Source: Candidatus Uhrbacteria bacterium (lineage in GTDB: Bacteria; Patescibacteriota; Patescibacteriia; UBA9934). Taken from it: 36,594 nt of DNA. Both the position numbers and the translations under genes were made by a program. The stretch is taken from positions 2,450 through 39,043 of the forward strand of contig CALRCK010000007.1 of assembly GCA_943354605.1 (NCBI GenBank), in the 5' to 3' direction. Positions 22,575-29,663 of this stretch are shown one piece after another; within the stretch, counting starts at the first letter, position 1, and every line of letters begins with the position of its first letter. The notes beneath the pieces are model-generated. The model was not told the DNA's origin, ran no database searches, and worked only from the letters and a program-made list of their open reading frames with translations.

Positions 22575-24359
22575 ATGTCTAAGCCACTCCTCGACGTGAA
22601 AAACCTCCGAAAGTCGTACGGCAAGCAAGTGGTCTGCGACGATATTTCGTTTGTGGTGGGCGAGGGGGAGCATATTGCGTTGATTGGTCGAAACGGTGCC
22701 GGAAAGTCCACGCTCCTGAATATGCTCATGGGAATTGAGGAGCCGGACGCGGGAATCGTGAAGCTCATGCCGTGGACGAAGCTTGGCATGGTTGCACAGC
22801 ACGACATTCTTCCGGGCGACGTCACGACCGAAGAATACTGTTCATCGATCTCGGGTAAGCCGACGTGGGATGTCCGCAAGCTCGCGGCGAAGTTTGGATT
22901 CCATGGCGCCGACCTCGAAAAGCCGCCAACGGCGTTGTCGGGCGGATACCAGATGCGCGTGAAGATTGTCGCGATGTTGTTGTGTGATCCGAATCTCCTG
23001 CTCCTCGATGAGCCGGTGAACTATCTCGACCTTCCAACGTTGTTATTGCTCGAGCGATTCCTCGTGGAGTACGAGGGAAGCTTCATCATGACGGCGCACG
23101 ATCGAGAGTTCCTCCAGAATACGTGTACGTCAACGTACGAAATTGAGCGTGCGGCGATGACGGAGTATCCAGGAACTGTCGAGGACTATCTTGTCTGGAA
23201 AGCGGAGCAGTTGGAGTTTGTGCGGAAGAGCAACAAGCGCGTGGCTCGCGAAATGGCGCATCATCAAGAATTCGTGAATCGATTCCAGTACAAGGCGAGC
23301 CAAGCGTCGCGTGCGCAGAGCAAGATCAAGCATATTGAGAAACTTCGTCGGAGCATTGTTGCGATCAAAAAAGATTTATCGACGACGCGAATTGTTATTC
23401 CAACACCGGTAATTATTCCGGGCATTGCGGTTCGCGTTGAAAAACTTTCGATCGGTTACGGAGATAAAGTGATTGGATCGAATATTTCGTTTACGTTTAA
23501 TCGTGGAGAGAAAGTGGTCATTGCCGGAGAGAACGGAAAGGGGAAATCGACACTCTTGAAAACGCTTGCGGGAATCCTCGAGCCGATCGAGGGGTCCGTG
23601 AAGTGGTGGCATCGCGCGGACATTGGGTATTACGACCAAAAGACGGATGCGACACTCATCCCAACAGAAACGGTACTGCAATATCTCACACGGCTTGCTC
23701 CACCAATGGCATCGGGGGAGCGTATTTTGATGATGGCGGGAAACTTTTTGTTTCGTGGTGACGATTTGGAGAAGACGACGAGCGTACTCTCTGGTGGGGA
23801 ACGTGCGCGATTGTGTTTAGCGGGGATGTTGCTCCACGAACACAGTGTGTTGATTCTGGACGAACCGACGAACCATCTTGATGTTGAAACGGCGGAGTCA
23901 CTCGCGTCGGCGTTGAAGGAGTATGGCGGAACCGTCCTCTTTGTTTCGCATGCTCGAACGTTCGTGAATGCGCTCGCTGAGCGAATCTACGAAATTCGTG
24001 GCGGAACCGTTCGCCATTATGTTGGGACGTACGAAGACTACGTTCGCGATTTGGAAGCCATCATGGACGCGGATGATGTTGAAGTGCTACCGAAAGAATT
24101 ATCTGATGACGCCGAAGCAAGGTCGCTCCGCCGACAGATGCTCAAGGAGAAACAGCGGCTTGCGGAACGGATGCAGATGCAGATTGAAAAGCTCGACAAA
24201 GAAAAAAGTGGAATCCTCGCGTACTTTTTTGAAAATCCAACGGACTATTCACCAGAAAAGAATCGTCGACTTTCTGAGCTCGATGACGAGTTGAGTCGAA
24301 TCGAACACCAATGGCTCGTGCTCTGCGAAGAAATCGAAATGCTGAAGGCTGCGAAATAA
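22575..24359 (+). CDS. ABC-F family ATPase, second of two (Uup-like architecture)
   Basis: 594 aa. Domain 1 has GRNGAGKST, LSGGYQMRV and LLLLDEPVNYLD (the usual EPTN reads EPVN). The linker helix pair (KAEQLEFVRKSNKRVAREM onward) is followed by domain 2 with AGENGKGKST, LSGGERARLCL and LILDEPTNHLD. A C-terminal charged coiled coil of about 75 residues (RQMLKEKQRLAERMQMQIEK and so on) is the hallmark of Uup-type ABC-F proteins, where it binds nucleic acid or the ribosome. It acts in the cytoplasm on ribosomes. Different architecture from the copy at 15641-17095, so they are not a recent duplication. No SD; the leaderless promoter overlaps greA's. Confidence 0.94.
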   Translation: MSKPLLDVKNLRKSYGKQVVCDDISFVVGEGEHIALIGRNGAGKSTLLNMLMGIEEPDAGIVKLMPWTKLGMVAQHDILPGDVTTEEYCSSISGKPTWDVRKLAAKFGFHGADLEKPPTALSGGYQMRVKIVAMLLCDPNLLLLDEPVNYLDLPTLLLLERFLVEYEGSFIMTAHDREFLQNTCTSTYEIERAAMTEYPGTVEDYLVWKAEQLEFVRKSNKRVAREMAHHQEFVNRFQYKASQASRAQSKIKHIEKLRRSIVAIKKDLSTTRIVIPTPVIIPGIAVRVEKLSIGYGDKVIGSNISFTFNRGEKVVIAGENGKGKSTLLKTLAGILEPIEGSVKWWHRADIGYYDQKTDATLIPTETVLQYLTRLAPPMASGERILMMAGNFLFRGDDLEKTTSVLSGGERARLCLAGMLLHEHSVLILDEPTNHLDVETAESLASALKEYGGTVLFVSHARTFVNALAERIYEIRGGTVRHYVGTYEDYVRDLEAIMDADDVEVLPKELSDDAEARSLRRQMLKEKQRLAERMQMQIEKLDKEKSGILAYFFENPTDYSPEKNRRLSELDDELSRIEHQWLVLCEEIEMLKAAK

Positions 24360-24367
24360 GAAAATCA

Positions 24368-24394
24368 GTCATCCCCGCGCAGGCGGGGATCCAG
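24368..24394. repeat. GTCATCCCCGC dispersed palindrome, second copy
   Basis: GTCATCCCCGC-GCAG-GCGGGGATCCAG style hairpin 8 nt after the ABC-F stop; same family as 21961-22006 and 29626-29651. It could also end transcription. Confidence 0.65.
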
Positions 24395-24419
24395 TTCATC
24401 GCTCGTTGGTGGCTCACTC

Positions 24420-24453
24420 AGTCATTCTGAGCGAAGCGAAGAATCTCTCGTAG
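24420..24453. repeat. GTCATTCTGAGCGAAG...AGAATCTCTCG repeat
   Basis: Matches the repeat at 14431-14494 in its AGAATCTCTCGTAGG and ATTCTGA words. The rest of the gap (24454-24628) holds GGTCC/GGACC and CCCCGGAGGGGGCGGGG palindromic pieces and no gene. Confidence 0.55.
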
Positions 24454-24628
24454 GTTAATCGATCCTCTCACTCATCAACGGGTCCTGTCGCCTCGGACCC
24501 CGTTACGGTGCTCAGCTCGCAGGTGAGCGTATCCGGTAATCATCATCGACATTCTGTGCTCGTTGCGCTCCGTACTTGTCCCCGGAGGGGGCGGGGACCT
24601 CCCTCGGCGCCACCCGTTGAATCACTCG

Positions 24629-25024
24629 CTACGCTCGGTCGGTTCCGCTCTGCTTCGGCTTGAAATCGAGCGCCAATGAATTTACGCAATATCGCATTCC
24701 GGTTGGGGCAGGGCCGTCGGGGAACACATGGCCAAGGTGAGCATGGCAGTTTGCGCAAAGAATTTCCGTTCGCGCCATGCCGAGCTCACGATCAGGCTCT
24801 GTTGCGACGTTTGCAGAGTTCGCGGCATCCCAAAAGCTTGGCCAGCCGGTTCCGGAGTCGAATTTTGTCTCCGAACTGAACAATTCATGTCCGCAATTGG
24901 CGCAAACGTACATCCCCGCGTCCGTGGTTTTGTAGTATTTTCCGCTAAATGGCGGCTCGGTGCCTTTTAAGAAACAGACGTTCTTCTGTTCTTCCAAAAG
25001 ATTCGGGTTGAGTTGTTCAGACAT
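24629..25024 (-). CDS. msrB: Peptide methionine-R-sulfoxide reductase MsrB
   Basis: 131 aa from ATG 25024 (an in-frame ATG at 25042 would add six residues). Zinc-binding pairs CANC (in VCANCGHELF) and CANC (in LCANCHAHLGHVF), the FDSGTGWPSF signature and the catalytic Cys in RYCVNSLAL (C113). MsrB reduces methionine-R-sulfoxide in proteins using thioredoxin. The N-terminal resolving Cys of some MsrBs is not evident; KNVCFLKG provides one cysteine that could serve. Soluble, no signal peptide. The tail PKQSGTDRA is short and normal. The gene is divergent from the large RNA. Confidence 0.95.
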   Translation of the reverse strand: MSEQLNPNLLEEQKNVCFLKGTEPPFSGKYYKTTDAGMYVCANCGHELFSSETKFDSGTGWPSFWDAANSANVATEPDRELGMARTEILCANCHAHLGHVFPDGPAPTGMRYCVNSLALDFKPKQSGTDRA

Positions 25025-25149
25025 AGATGTGTTTTGCGACACTTGATCGTAAAATTTTTGATTTCAACATCTGCAGTATATCGAAAACCAAAGATACGGA
25101 GAAAGTGCTCTATTTATTGGGCTTTTTGATCATTATTTGCTCGTTCCAC

Positions 25150-25178
25150 TTGACGAAAGTGGAAATTTGTGGTATGCT
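25150..25178 (+). promoter_or_regulatory. Strong promoter of the large RNA
   Basis: TTGACG (25150-25155), exactly 17 bp, TATGCT (25173-25178). The upstream region is A/T-rich. Expected start is about 25185. The next annotated gene on this strand starts 950 nt later, past a terminator. Confidence 0.75.
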
Positions 25179-25184
25179 AGTTTT

Positions 25185-26037
25185 CGTTACTTCATTTGCC
25201 AGATCGAACCGTGAGGTCTGGTGAAGTTGCCGGGATTCGTCCCGGGATCCTCGAAATCCTCCACGGAGCACAGACAGTCAGCTCCCCACACCGTAAGGTG
25301 GCGTTCCTTGCGAGAGATCGCTAGGAATGAAAGGGGATGTCACGCTACCGGGACAGACCGGAGCGTGTGCGGCCCGCAGAGGGCCGCGGCGAGAAGTCCG
25401 GTTCTGGGCTCTCAGGGCTCCAGCCGGCATAGCCAGGGCGTAGCGCGTTGGACAGGAAGTCCCTCGCAACCCAGGTTGTCGCCTGGAACGTTGGTGAACG
25501 ACACACCTAGGACCGACAAGGCCCGAAAGGGATTCGATCGGCCGAGAGGTGATTCATCAATGGCAACCAAGCCCGAGTTTGTTCCAAAGTGGCCGCAAAC
25601 CACGTGGACAACAAGGCGTTGCCAAGTCACGCGATCACGTTGAGGCGACGAGGGACCGATGAGGTTCTGCCCGTCACCACAACGTAGGACGTGATGTCCG
25701 TGCTCGTGTCTGAGCCTTGCAAGCCGGACCGAGTGAAGCCGAGATCTCTACCCGAGGTCGCGGCAGTGGGAGTGCAACGGAGCACCAGGGTTAGTAGCGT
25801 CCGGCCGGCGCGAACATCGTCACCACACGGGAAAGGCCGGTCGTTTGGCGGAGGTTCGCCTCCGCCAGCGACCGGCCCAGTACCCCAAAAACAGGTTCCG
25901 GCCAATTAGGTAACTGAGGCTGGGTTCGCTCATCCTCATCCGTTGCGATTCCATCGCAACGGCTCACGACGATTTGCTCTTCGGAGCGACTTACTGGCCA
26001 CCTTTCCCCTCGGGGACTGGTGGCCAGCTTGCTTTTT
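25185..26037 (+). ncRNA. Large structured non-coding RNA, about 850 nt, unknown family
   Basis: Bounded by a consensus promoter and a strong terminator, with no protein-like ORF. It is GC-richer than its surroundings and folds locally throughout. Examples: CCGGGA-TTCG-TCCCGG (25230-25245); CACC-GTAA-GGTG (25289-25300); TTCCT-GCGA-GAGA-TCGC-AGGAA (25304-25327); CACGCT/AGCGTG enclosing CCGG/CCGG (25341-25367); GCGGCCC/GGGCCGC (25369-25387); CCAGG/CCTGG (25471-25486); CCC-GAAA-GGG (25522-25531); a long arm TGGCAAC/GTTGCCA (25561-25624) with inner GTGG/CCAC; a 17-bp arm capped by TTCG (25835-25877); and CGTTGCGAT/ATCGCAACG (25941-25961). GNRA and UUCG caps are RNA hallmarks. I could not find RNase P core words, a tmRNA acceptor end or group II domain V. 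Function unknown. Confidence 0.75.
25994..26037 (+). terminator. Intrinsic terminator of the large RNA
   Basis: CTGGCCACC (25994-26002) pairs with GGTGGCCAG (26019-26027), with an inner TCCCC/GGGGA stem; T-run 26033-26037. Confidence 0.88.
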
Positions 26038-26064
26038 GCGTCGATGTATTTTTTCCGGTACCAT
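26036..26064 (+). promoter_or_regulatory. Promoter of proS
   Basis: TTGCGT (26036-26041), 17 bp, TACCAT (26059-26064), directly after the RNA terminator. A start near 26071 would give a leader of about 59 nt containing the three repeats below. Confidence 0.55.
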
Positions 26065-26079
26065 CGGCATATCAGAAAA

Positions 26080-26125
26080 CAAACTAAGTTAGCGACTAAC
26101 TTAGTTTGGGACTAACTTCGTTTGT
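26080..26125 (+). promoter_or_regulatory. proS leader with three CTAACTTAGTTT-type arms
   Basis: Arm 1 AAACTAAGTTAG pairs perfectly with arm 2 CTAACTTAGTTT across a 3-nt loop. Arm 3 CTAACTTCGTTTG can pair with arm 1 instead (one mismatch), and TTTTT lies between arm 3 and the ATG. Two mutually exclusive hairpins suggest attenuation; as DNA the same arms could be a dyad operator. I cannot tell which. Confidence 0.5.
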
Positions 26126-26129
26126 TTTT

Positions 26130-27377
26130 ATGCGCTACTCGAACGTTTTCTCAAAATCTTCGAAATCGGTTCCGTCAGATAGTGATTCTGTCAACGCTCG
26201 GCTTCTTGTTCAGGCCGGATTCGTTGATCAGGAAATGGCTGGCGTGTACACGTGGTTGCCGCTTGGACTTGCTGTTCTCCGCAATATTGAGCAGATCGTG
26301 CGCGAGGAAATGAACGAGCTTGGTGCGAGCGAAATTTTCATGCCATCGCTTCAACCGAAGGAGTATTGGGATACCACGAATCGGTGGGAAGGGGTTGATG
26401 TGTTGTTTAAGCTGAAGTCACAAACGGGAAAGGACTACGCGCTCGGCTGTACGCACGAGGAAGTTGTGACGCCACTCGTGAAAAAGTTTGTGCAGTCGTA
26501 CAAGGATCTTCCATTGGCAACGTATCAAATCAACACGAAGTTCCGCGACGAGCTTCGTGCAAAATCCGGCGTTCTCCGCGGCCGTGAGTTCCGCATGAAG
26601 GACATGTACAGCTTCCACACCACGCAAGAGGACCTTTCCGCGTTTTATCAAAAAGCGCTCAAGGCATACGTTCGCGCCTACAACCGTTGTGGCCTTCAGG
26701 TGAAGGTGGTCCAGGCAAGCGGTGGTGTCTTTACACAAAATCTTTCCCACGAATTCCAGGCGCTGACCGATGCCGGTGAAGACGTGCTTATTGCGTGCGA
26801 TCATTGCGAGTTTGGTGAGAACTCCGAAATCGCAACACACAAGGCAGGCGATCCATGCCCAATGTGCACATCGACGCTTGTTTCAACAAAGGGTATTGAA
26901 GTGGGAAACATCTTCGACCTCGGCACAAAGTATTCCGATGCATTTGAACTCGATTTTACGAACGAAGACGGCAAGCGCCAGCGTGTGTTGATGGGATGCT
27001 ACGGCATTGGCACAAGTCGTTTGGTTGGCGCAATCGTTGAGGCGTCGCACGATGACAAGGGAATGATCTGGCCAAGGAGCGTCGCTCCGGCGCTCGTTCA
27101 TCTTGTGCACATTGGTGAAGACACAGAGTCGATTGAATCGGCAGACGCACTGTACAACGAGCTTCGCGAGGCGGGATTCTCCGTGTTCTACGACGACCGC
27201 GACGCATCGGCTGGCGCAAAGTTTGCCGATGCCGATTTGATGGGGTTGCCAATCCGTCTCACCGTGAGCAAACGCATGCTCGCTGAAAACGTTGTTGAAT
27301 GGAAGGAGCGTACGTCTGAGGAACTCAAGAAGATTCCTCGGTCGGAGGTTCTCGCGGCTGTTCGGGCGGATGCCTAA
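26130..27377 (+). CDS. proS: Prolyl-tRNA synthetase lacking the editing insertion
   Basis: 415 aa from ATG 26130 (MRYSNVFSKSSK). Class II synthetase: GCTHEEVVTPL (about 106), motif 2 FRDELRAKSGVLRGREFRMKD (split here as FRDELRAKSG, about 138, and VLRGREFRMKD), GGVFTQNLSHEF, motif 3 GCYGIGTSRLVGA (about 289), and an anticodon-binding domain (about 320-415). It charges tRNA-Pro. The common bacterial enzyme is about 570 aa and carries a roughly 180-residue INS editing domain; here that place holds only CDHCEFGENSEIA...CPMC (C224, C227 and C244, C247), a possible small zinc knuckle. Post-transfer editing of Ala-tRNA-Pro by this protein is therefore not expected. The stop codon is inside the 20-bp terminator stem. 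Confidence 0.96.
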   Translation: MRYSNVFSKSSKSVPSDSDSVNARLLVQAGFVDQEMAGVYTWLPLGLAVLRNIEQIVREEMNELGASEIFMPSLQPKEYWDTTNRWEGVDVLFKLKSQTGKDYALGCTHEEVVTPLVKKFVQSYKDLPLATYQINTKFRDELRAKSGVLRGREFRMKDMYSFHTTQEDLSAFYQKALKAYVRAYNRCGLQVKVVQASGGVFTQNLSHEFQALTDAGEDVLIACDHCEFGENSEIATHKAGDPCPMCTSTLVSTKGIEVGNIFDLGTKYSDAFELDFTNEDGKRQRVLMGCYGIGTSRLVGAIVEASHDDKGMIWPRSVAPALVHLVHIGEDTESIESADALYNELREAGFSVFYDDRDASAGAKFADADLMGLPIRLTVSKRMLAENVVEWKERTSEELKKIPRSEVLAAVRADA

Positions 27378-27420
27378 GGAATCAAAAACCCGCCGAGTGA
27401 TCGGCGGGTTTTTGATTCCT
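27377..27420. terminator. Perfect 20-bp bidirectional terminator
   Basis: Arms 27377-27396 and 27401-27420 are perfect reverse complements with a GTGA loop. AAAAA/TTTTT tracts in both arms make it work on both strands. It overlaps both the proS stop and the stop of the small gene on the other strand. Confidence 0.92.
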
Positions 27421-27566
27421 TACTTTGCAGACTTTGCGGCGGCCTTGGCTTCCAGCTTGCGCATGCGGATCGCCTTGGACTTTCGGTGGGTGGCAAAGGC
27501 TTTTTCGCGTTTGATGGCGAAAAGAGCGTTTTGGGCCTTTCGGGAGAGATGGTGACGTGATGGCAT
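27420..27566 (-). CDS. 48-aa highly basic protein
   Basis: A short gene from ATG 27566 to TAA at 27422-27420. The protein starts MPSRHHLSRKAQNALFAIKR and ends in KLEAKAAAKSAK; nearly a third of residues are Lys, Arg or His, predicted as a single helix. I do not recognise it. Size and charge suit a ribosomal, ribosome-bound or nucleoid protein, which is inference. Support for it being real: a promoter with TTGACT and TACTCT in the correct place, a shared strong terminator exactly at its stop, and steady codon use. No SD is visible. Confidence 0.7.
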   Translation of the reverse strand: MPSRHHLSRKAQNALFAIKREKAFATHRKSKAIRMRKLEAKAAAKSAK

Positions 27567-27594
27567 AGTCGAAACGTGAATCAATGATGGTGTA

Positions 27595-27624
27595 GAGTAT
27601 GCCCCATGAGTCGAGATTAGTCAA
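27595..27624 (-). promoter_or_regulatory. Promoter of the 48-aa gene, overlapping a divergent -10
   Basis: Minus strand TTGACT (27624-27619), 18 bp, TACTCT (27600-27595), 28 nt before the ATG. On the plus strand TAGAGT (27593-27598), a candidate -10 for the ferredoxin-like gene, overlaps it. Confidence 0.5.
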
Positions 27625-27635
27625 TTCACTAGGGG

Positions 27636-27748
27636 TTTCTCATTTGAGACTATTTTCGCTAAGCGAAGAGCAAATACGCGAGGCGTACTTCATGTGTACG
27701 TTGAGCGGATTTGCGATGAAGCGAGGCGAAAAGAGGCCAAATGAGGAA
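27636..27748 (+). repeat. 113-nt palindromic element, copy 2, in the leader of the [2Fe-2S] gene
   Basis: Same element as 8782-8894, opposite orientation, same length. Outer arms TTTCTCATTTG and CAAATGAGGAA pair; next TTTTCG/CGAAAA; then GCAAAT-CGC with GCG-ATTTGC; and CGTAC/GTACG at the tip. It ends 12 nt before the ATG at 27761 and is probably transcribed with that gene. The upstream extension of the ORF through it (to 27599) is not likely to be protein. Confidence 0.78.
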
Positions 27749-27760
27749 GCCCTAACAAAT

Positions 27761-28066
27761 ATGAGGGATATTAGCCAAAAACTCTATAAAGCCGTGGTTC
27801 TCGTGTGTGAAAACCGGCGGGACGACGGCAGGGAATCCTGCGGCGTTACCGAGCCTGGCCTTCGGGCAGCCATCAAAGAGGCGATGAAAGCCGCCGGGTT
27901 GCCGGTTCGTGTCCTTTCAACGTCGTGCATGGACCATTGCAAAGAGGGTCCGACGGTCGCCTTCATGCCAATGGATGTGATGTTTGGGGATGTTCACATT
28001 GACGATGTGCCTGAGCTTGTGAATAAGATGAGCTCGTACCTGAAGACTAACTTAGTTAGTGATTAA
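27761..28066 (+). CDS. Thioredoxin-like [2Fe-2S] ferredoxin
   Basis: 101 aa from ATG 27761. Four cysteines are spaced C16-x10-C27 and C56-x3-C60 (VLVCENRRDDGRESCG and TSCMDHCKEGP), the pattern of thioredoxin-fold [2Fe-2S] ferredoxins and of NuoE-type domains. VAFMPMDVMFGDVHIDDVPEL completes the fold. It would carry single electrons in the cytoplasm; partners are unknown. I reject a longer start at 27599 because that part is the dispersed element, and the family begins close to KAVVLVC. The leader carrying element copy 2 could regulate it. The aminopeptidase ATG follows 10 nt after its stop, so the two form an operon. Confidence 0.9.
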   Translation: MRDISQKLYKAVVLVCENRRDDGRESCGVTEPGLRAAIKEAMKAAGLPVRVLSTSCMDHCKEGPTVAFMPMDVMFGDVHIDDVPELVNKMSSYLKTNLVSD

Positions 28067-28076
28067 TCGGAGGATT

Positions 28077-29585
28077 ATGACGAATGCTATGAATATCCTT
28101 GGAGAAAAGATGGATGTGTTTGCCGCGAAAGCCGAGGTGCTCGTGCTCCCGGTGTTTGGTGGGGAAGGATTTTCCGCGGAATCCGTCGTGGCGCGAATGC
28201 CTGAATCGGTGCGGAAGAGCGCTGCTCGATCGATAAAGGCTTCCGAATTTGCCGCGAAAGCCGGGGAAGTTCTTGCGGTCGATGTCCATGATGCTGCGCA
28301 TCATCACATTCTGGTGATTGGTCTGGGCTCTGCGGCCGATGCAACGCTCGAATCCGCTCGCGAAATGATTGGAACGGCGATTGCGTGTACACGACGATTT
28401 GGCGCGAAAACCTTGGCAGTCGAAATTCCCGTCACCGAGGACGGTGATACCGCCGATGTTGCAGAGGCGATGGTGGTTGCAGCACAACTTGCGGACTACG
28501 CATTCGATACATACAAGGAAAAGAATGGTGCAAAGCGCATGAAGGAAATGACATTGGTGATTCGCGAAGGCCGCGACGTGCTTCGTGTCCGCAAAGCCGT
28601 AGAACGTGGTTGCGCAATTGCTGGTGGTGTTGCCGTGGCACGCGATCTCGTCAATATGCCAGCGCAAGTGATGACACCTTCTGCGCTTGCGGAAGCCGCA
28701 GAGCGCATTGTGAAAGAGGCGGGAAAGAATTTCTCGCTGAAGGTTCTCGATCGTGCGGAATGCGAGGAGCTTGGCATGGGATCGTACTTGGCGGTTGGCC
28801 TTGGTTCCGACGAACCCGTGAAGTTTTTGCACCTTACCTACACGCCGGAGCGATCAACGCGAAAGCGTCTTGCGGTTATCGGTAAGGGCGTCACGTTTGA
28901 TTCCGGAGGACTGTCGCTGAAGCCGGGCGACAGCATGATGACGATGAAGTGCGACATGGCGGGTGCCGCGGCGGTCCTCGGATTCTTCACGGTCCTCGGT
29001 CAACTTCAGCCTCGATGCGAAGTGCACGGAATCGTTGCCGCGGTCGAAAACATGCCGTCGGGCAAAGCGATCCGTCCGGGCGATGTGGTGAAGGCAAGCA
29101 ACGGAAAGACTATCGAAATTCTTAATACTGATGCCGAGGGTCGGCTCACGCTCGCTGATGCGCTCACCTACGCGAAGAAGCTCGAGCCAACCGCAATGGT
29201 GGATCTCGCAACCTTGACCGGAGCCTGCGTCGTCGCACTCGGTGAGGAAATTACAGGATTGATGAGCAACAATGATGAACTCGCGCAGTCGGTTCTCGAT
29301 TCCGCAGAAGACGCCGGGGAGAAGATGTGGCGCATGCCGCTTGAGAAGCGATACCGATCGCTCATTGAGTCCGATATTGCCGACCTGCGGAATATTCCAA
29401 CGTCGCGCTACGGCGGATCATTGACCGCGGGACTCTTCCTTGAGGAATTTGTGGACGGCTTGCCGTGGATACACCTCGATATCGCTGGACCAGCATTTGC
29501 CGAAAAGCCAATGGGAAGCTACTTGGGCAAAGGGGGAACGGGTCACGGTGTCCGAACATTGGTGGAGTTGGTCGAGCGGATGTAA
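28077..29585 (+). CDS. pepA: Leucyl aminopeptidase (M17)
   Basis: 502 aa. ATG 28077 has an SD GGAGG (28069-28073), one of few in the non-GC-rich genes and the reason for choosing it over an upstream in-frame start at 28059. An N-terminal macro-like domain (1-170) is followed by a catalytic domain with GKGVTFDSGGLSLKP, KCDMAGAAAVLG and the family signature NTDAEGRL (about 349), whose Lys, Asp and Glu residues hold two metals. It removes N-terminal residues from peptides, probably as a hexamer in the cytoplasm. Coupled to the preceding ferredoxin-like gene. A dispersed repeat and a 15-bp terminator follow. Confidence 0.96.
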   Translation: MTNAMNILGEKMDVFAAKAEVLVLPVFGGEGFSAESVVARMPESVRKSAARSIKASEFAAKAGEVLAVDVHDAAHHHILVIGLGSAADATLESAREMIGTAIACTRRFGAKTLAVEIPVTEDGDTADVAEAMVVAAQLADYAFDTYKEKNGAKRMKEMTLVIREGRDVLRVRKAVERGCAIAGGVAVARDLVNMPAQVMTPSALAEAAERIVKEAGKNFSLKVLDRAECEELGMGSYLAVGLGSDEPVKFLHLTYTPERSTRKRLAVIGKGVTFDSGGLSLKPGDSMMTMKCDMAGAAAVLGFFTVLGQLQPRCEVHGIVAAVENMPSGKAIRPGDVVKASNGKTIEILNTDAEGRLTLADALTYAKKLEPTAMVDLATLTGACVVALGEEITGLMSNNDELAQSVLDSAEDAGEKMWRMPLEKRYRSLIESDIADLRNIPTSRYGGSLTAGLFLEEFVDGLPWIHLDIAGPAFAEKPMGSYLGKGGTGHGVRTLVELVERM

Positions 29586-29625
29586 TTCTCCGGTTCCTTT
29601 TTCAGACGTTCTATATTCATTTCTG

Positions 29626-29651
29626 GTGATCCCCGCCTGCGCGGGGATGAC
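29626..29651. repeat. GTGATCCCCGC dispersed palindrome, third copy
   Basis: GATCCCCGCCTGC-GCGGGGATGAC type hairpin, reverse orientation to the copies at 21961 and 24368, 40 nt after the aminopeptidase stop. Confidence 0.65.
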
Positions 29652-29663
29652 GGAAAGAAAATG

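Noticed and set aside
15641-24359. The two ABC-F genes as a recent duplication
   Set aside because: They differ in length, linker, Walker B wording (EPTN versus EPVN) and C-terminal coiled coil, so they belong to different ABC-F subgroups.
25221-25643. Open frame of 140 codons inside the large RNA
   Set aside because: Composition is Arg/Ser/Thr/Pro-rich without any domain, it crosses many perfect hairpins, and overlapping frames are equally open. It is the by-product of GC-rich structured RNA.
25185-26037. The large RNA as RNase P, tmRNA, SRP RNA or a group II intron
   Set aside because: A GAAGTCCGG word and an ACAGGTTCCGGCC word vaguely recall RNase P P4, but the partner halves do not pair as required and the other conserved regions are missing. 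No tRNA-like end or tag frame for tmRNA, no SRP domain IV. GAGC...GGTTC at 25361-25404 recalls domain V but its strands do not pair.
27599-27760. N-terminal extension of the ferredoxin-like protein
   Set aside because: This stretch is the dispersed 113-nt element (also found at 8782-8894 in non-coding context), not protein sequence.
26087-28062. Shared 13-nt word GACTAACTTAGTT before proS and near 28045 as a common operator
   Set aside because: The second occurrence encodes the last residues of the ferredoxin-like protein, and 13-nt matches are expected several times by chance in a window this size.
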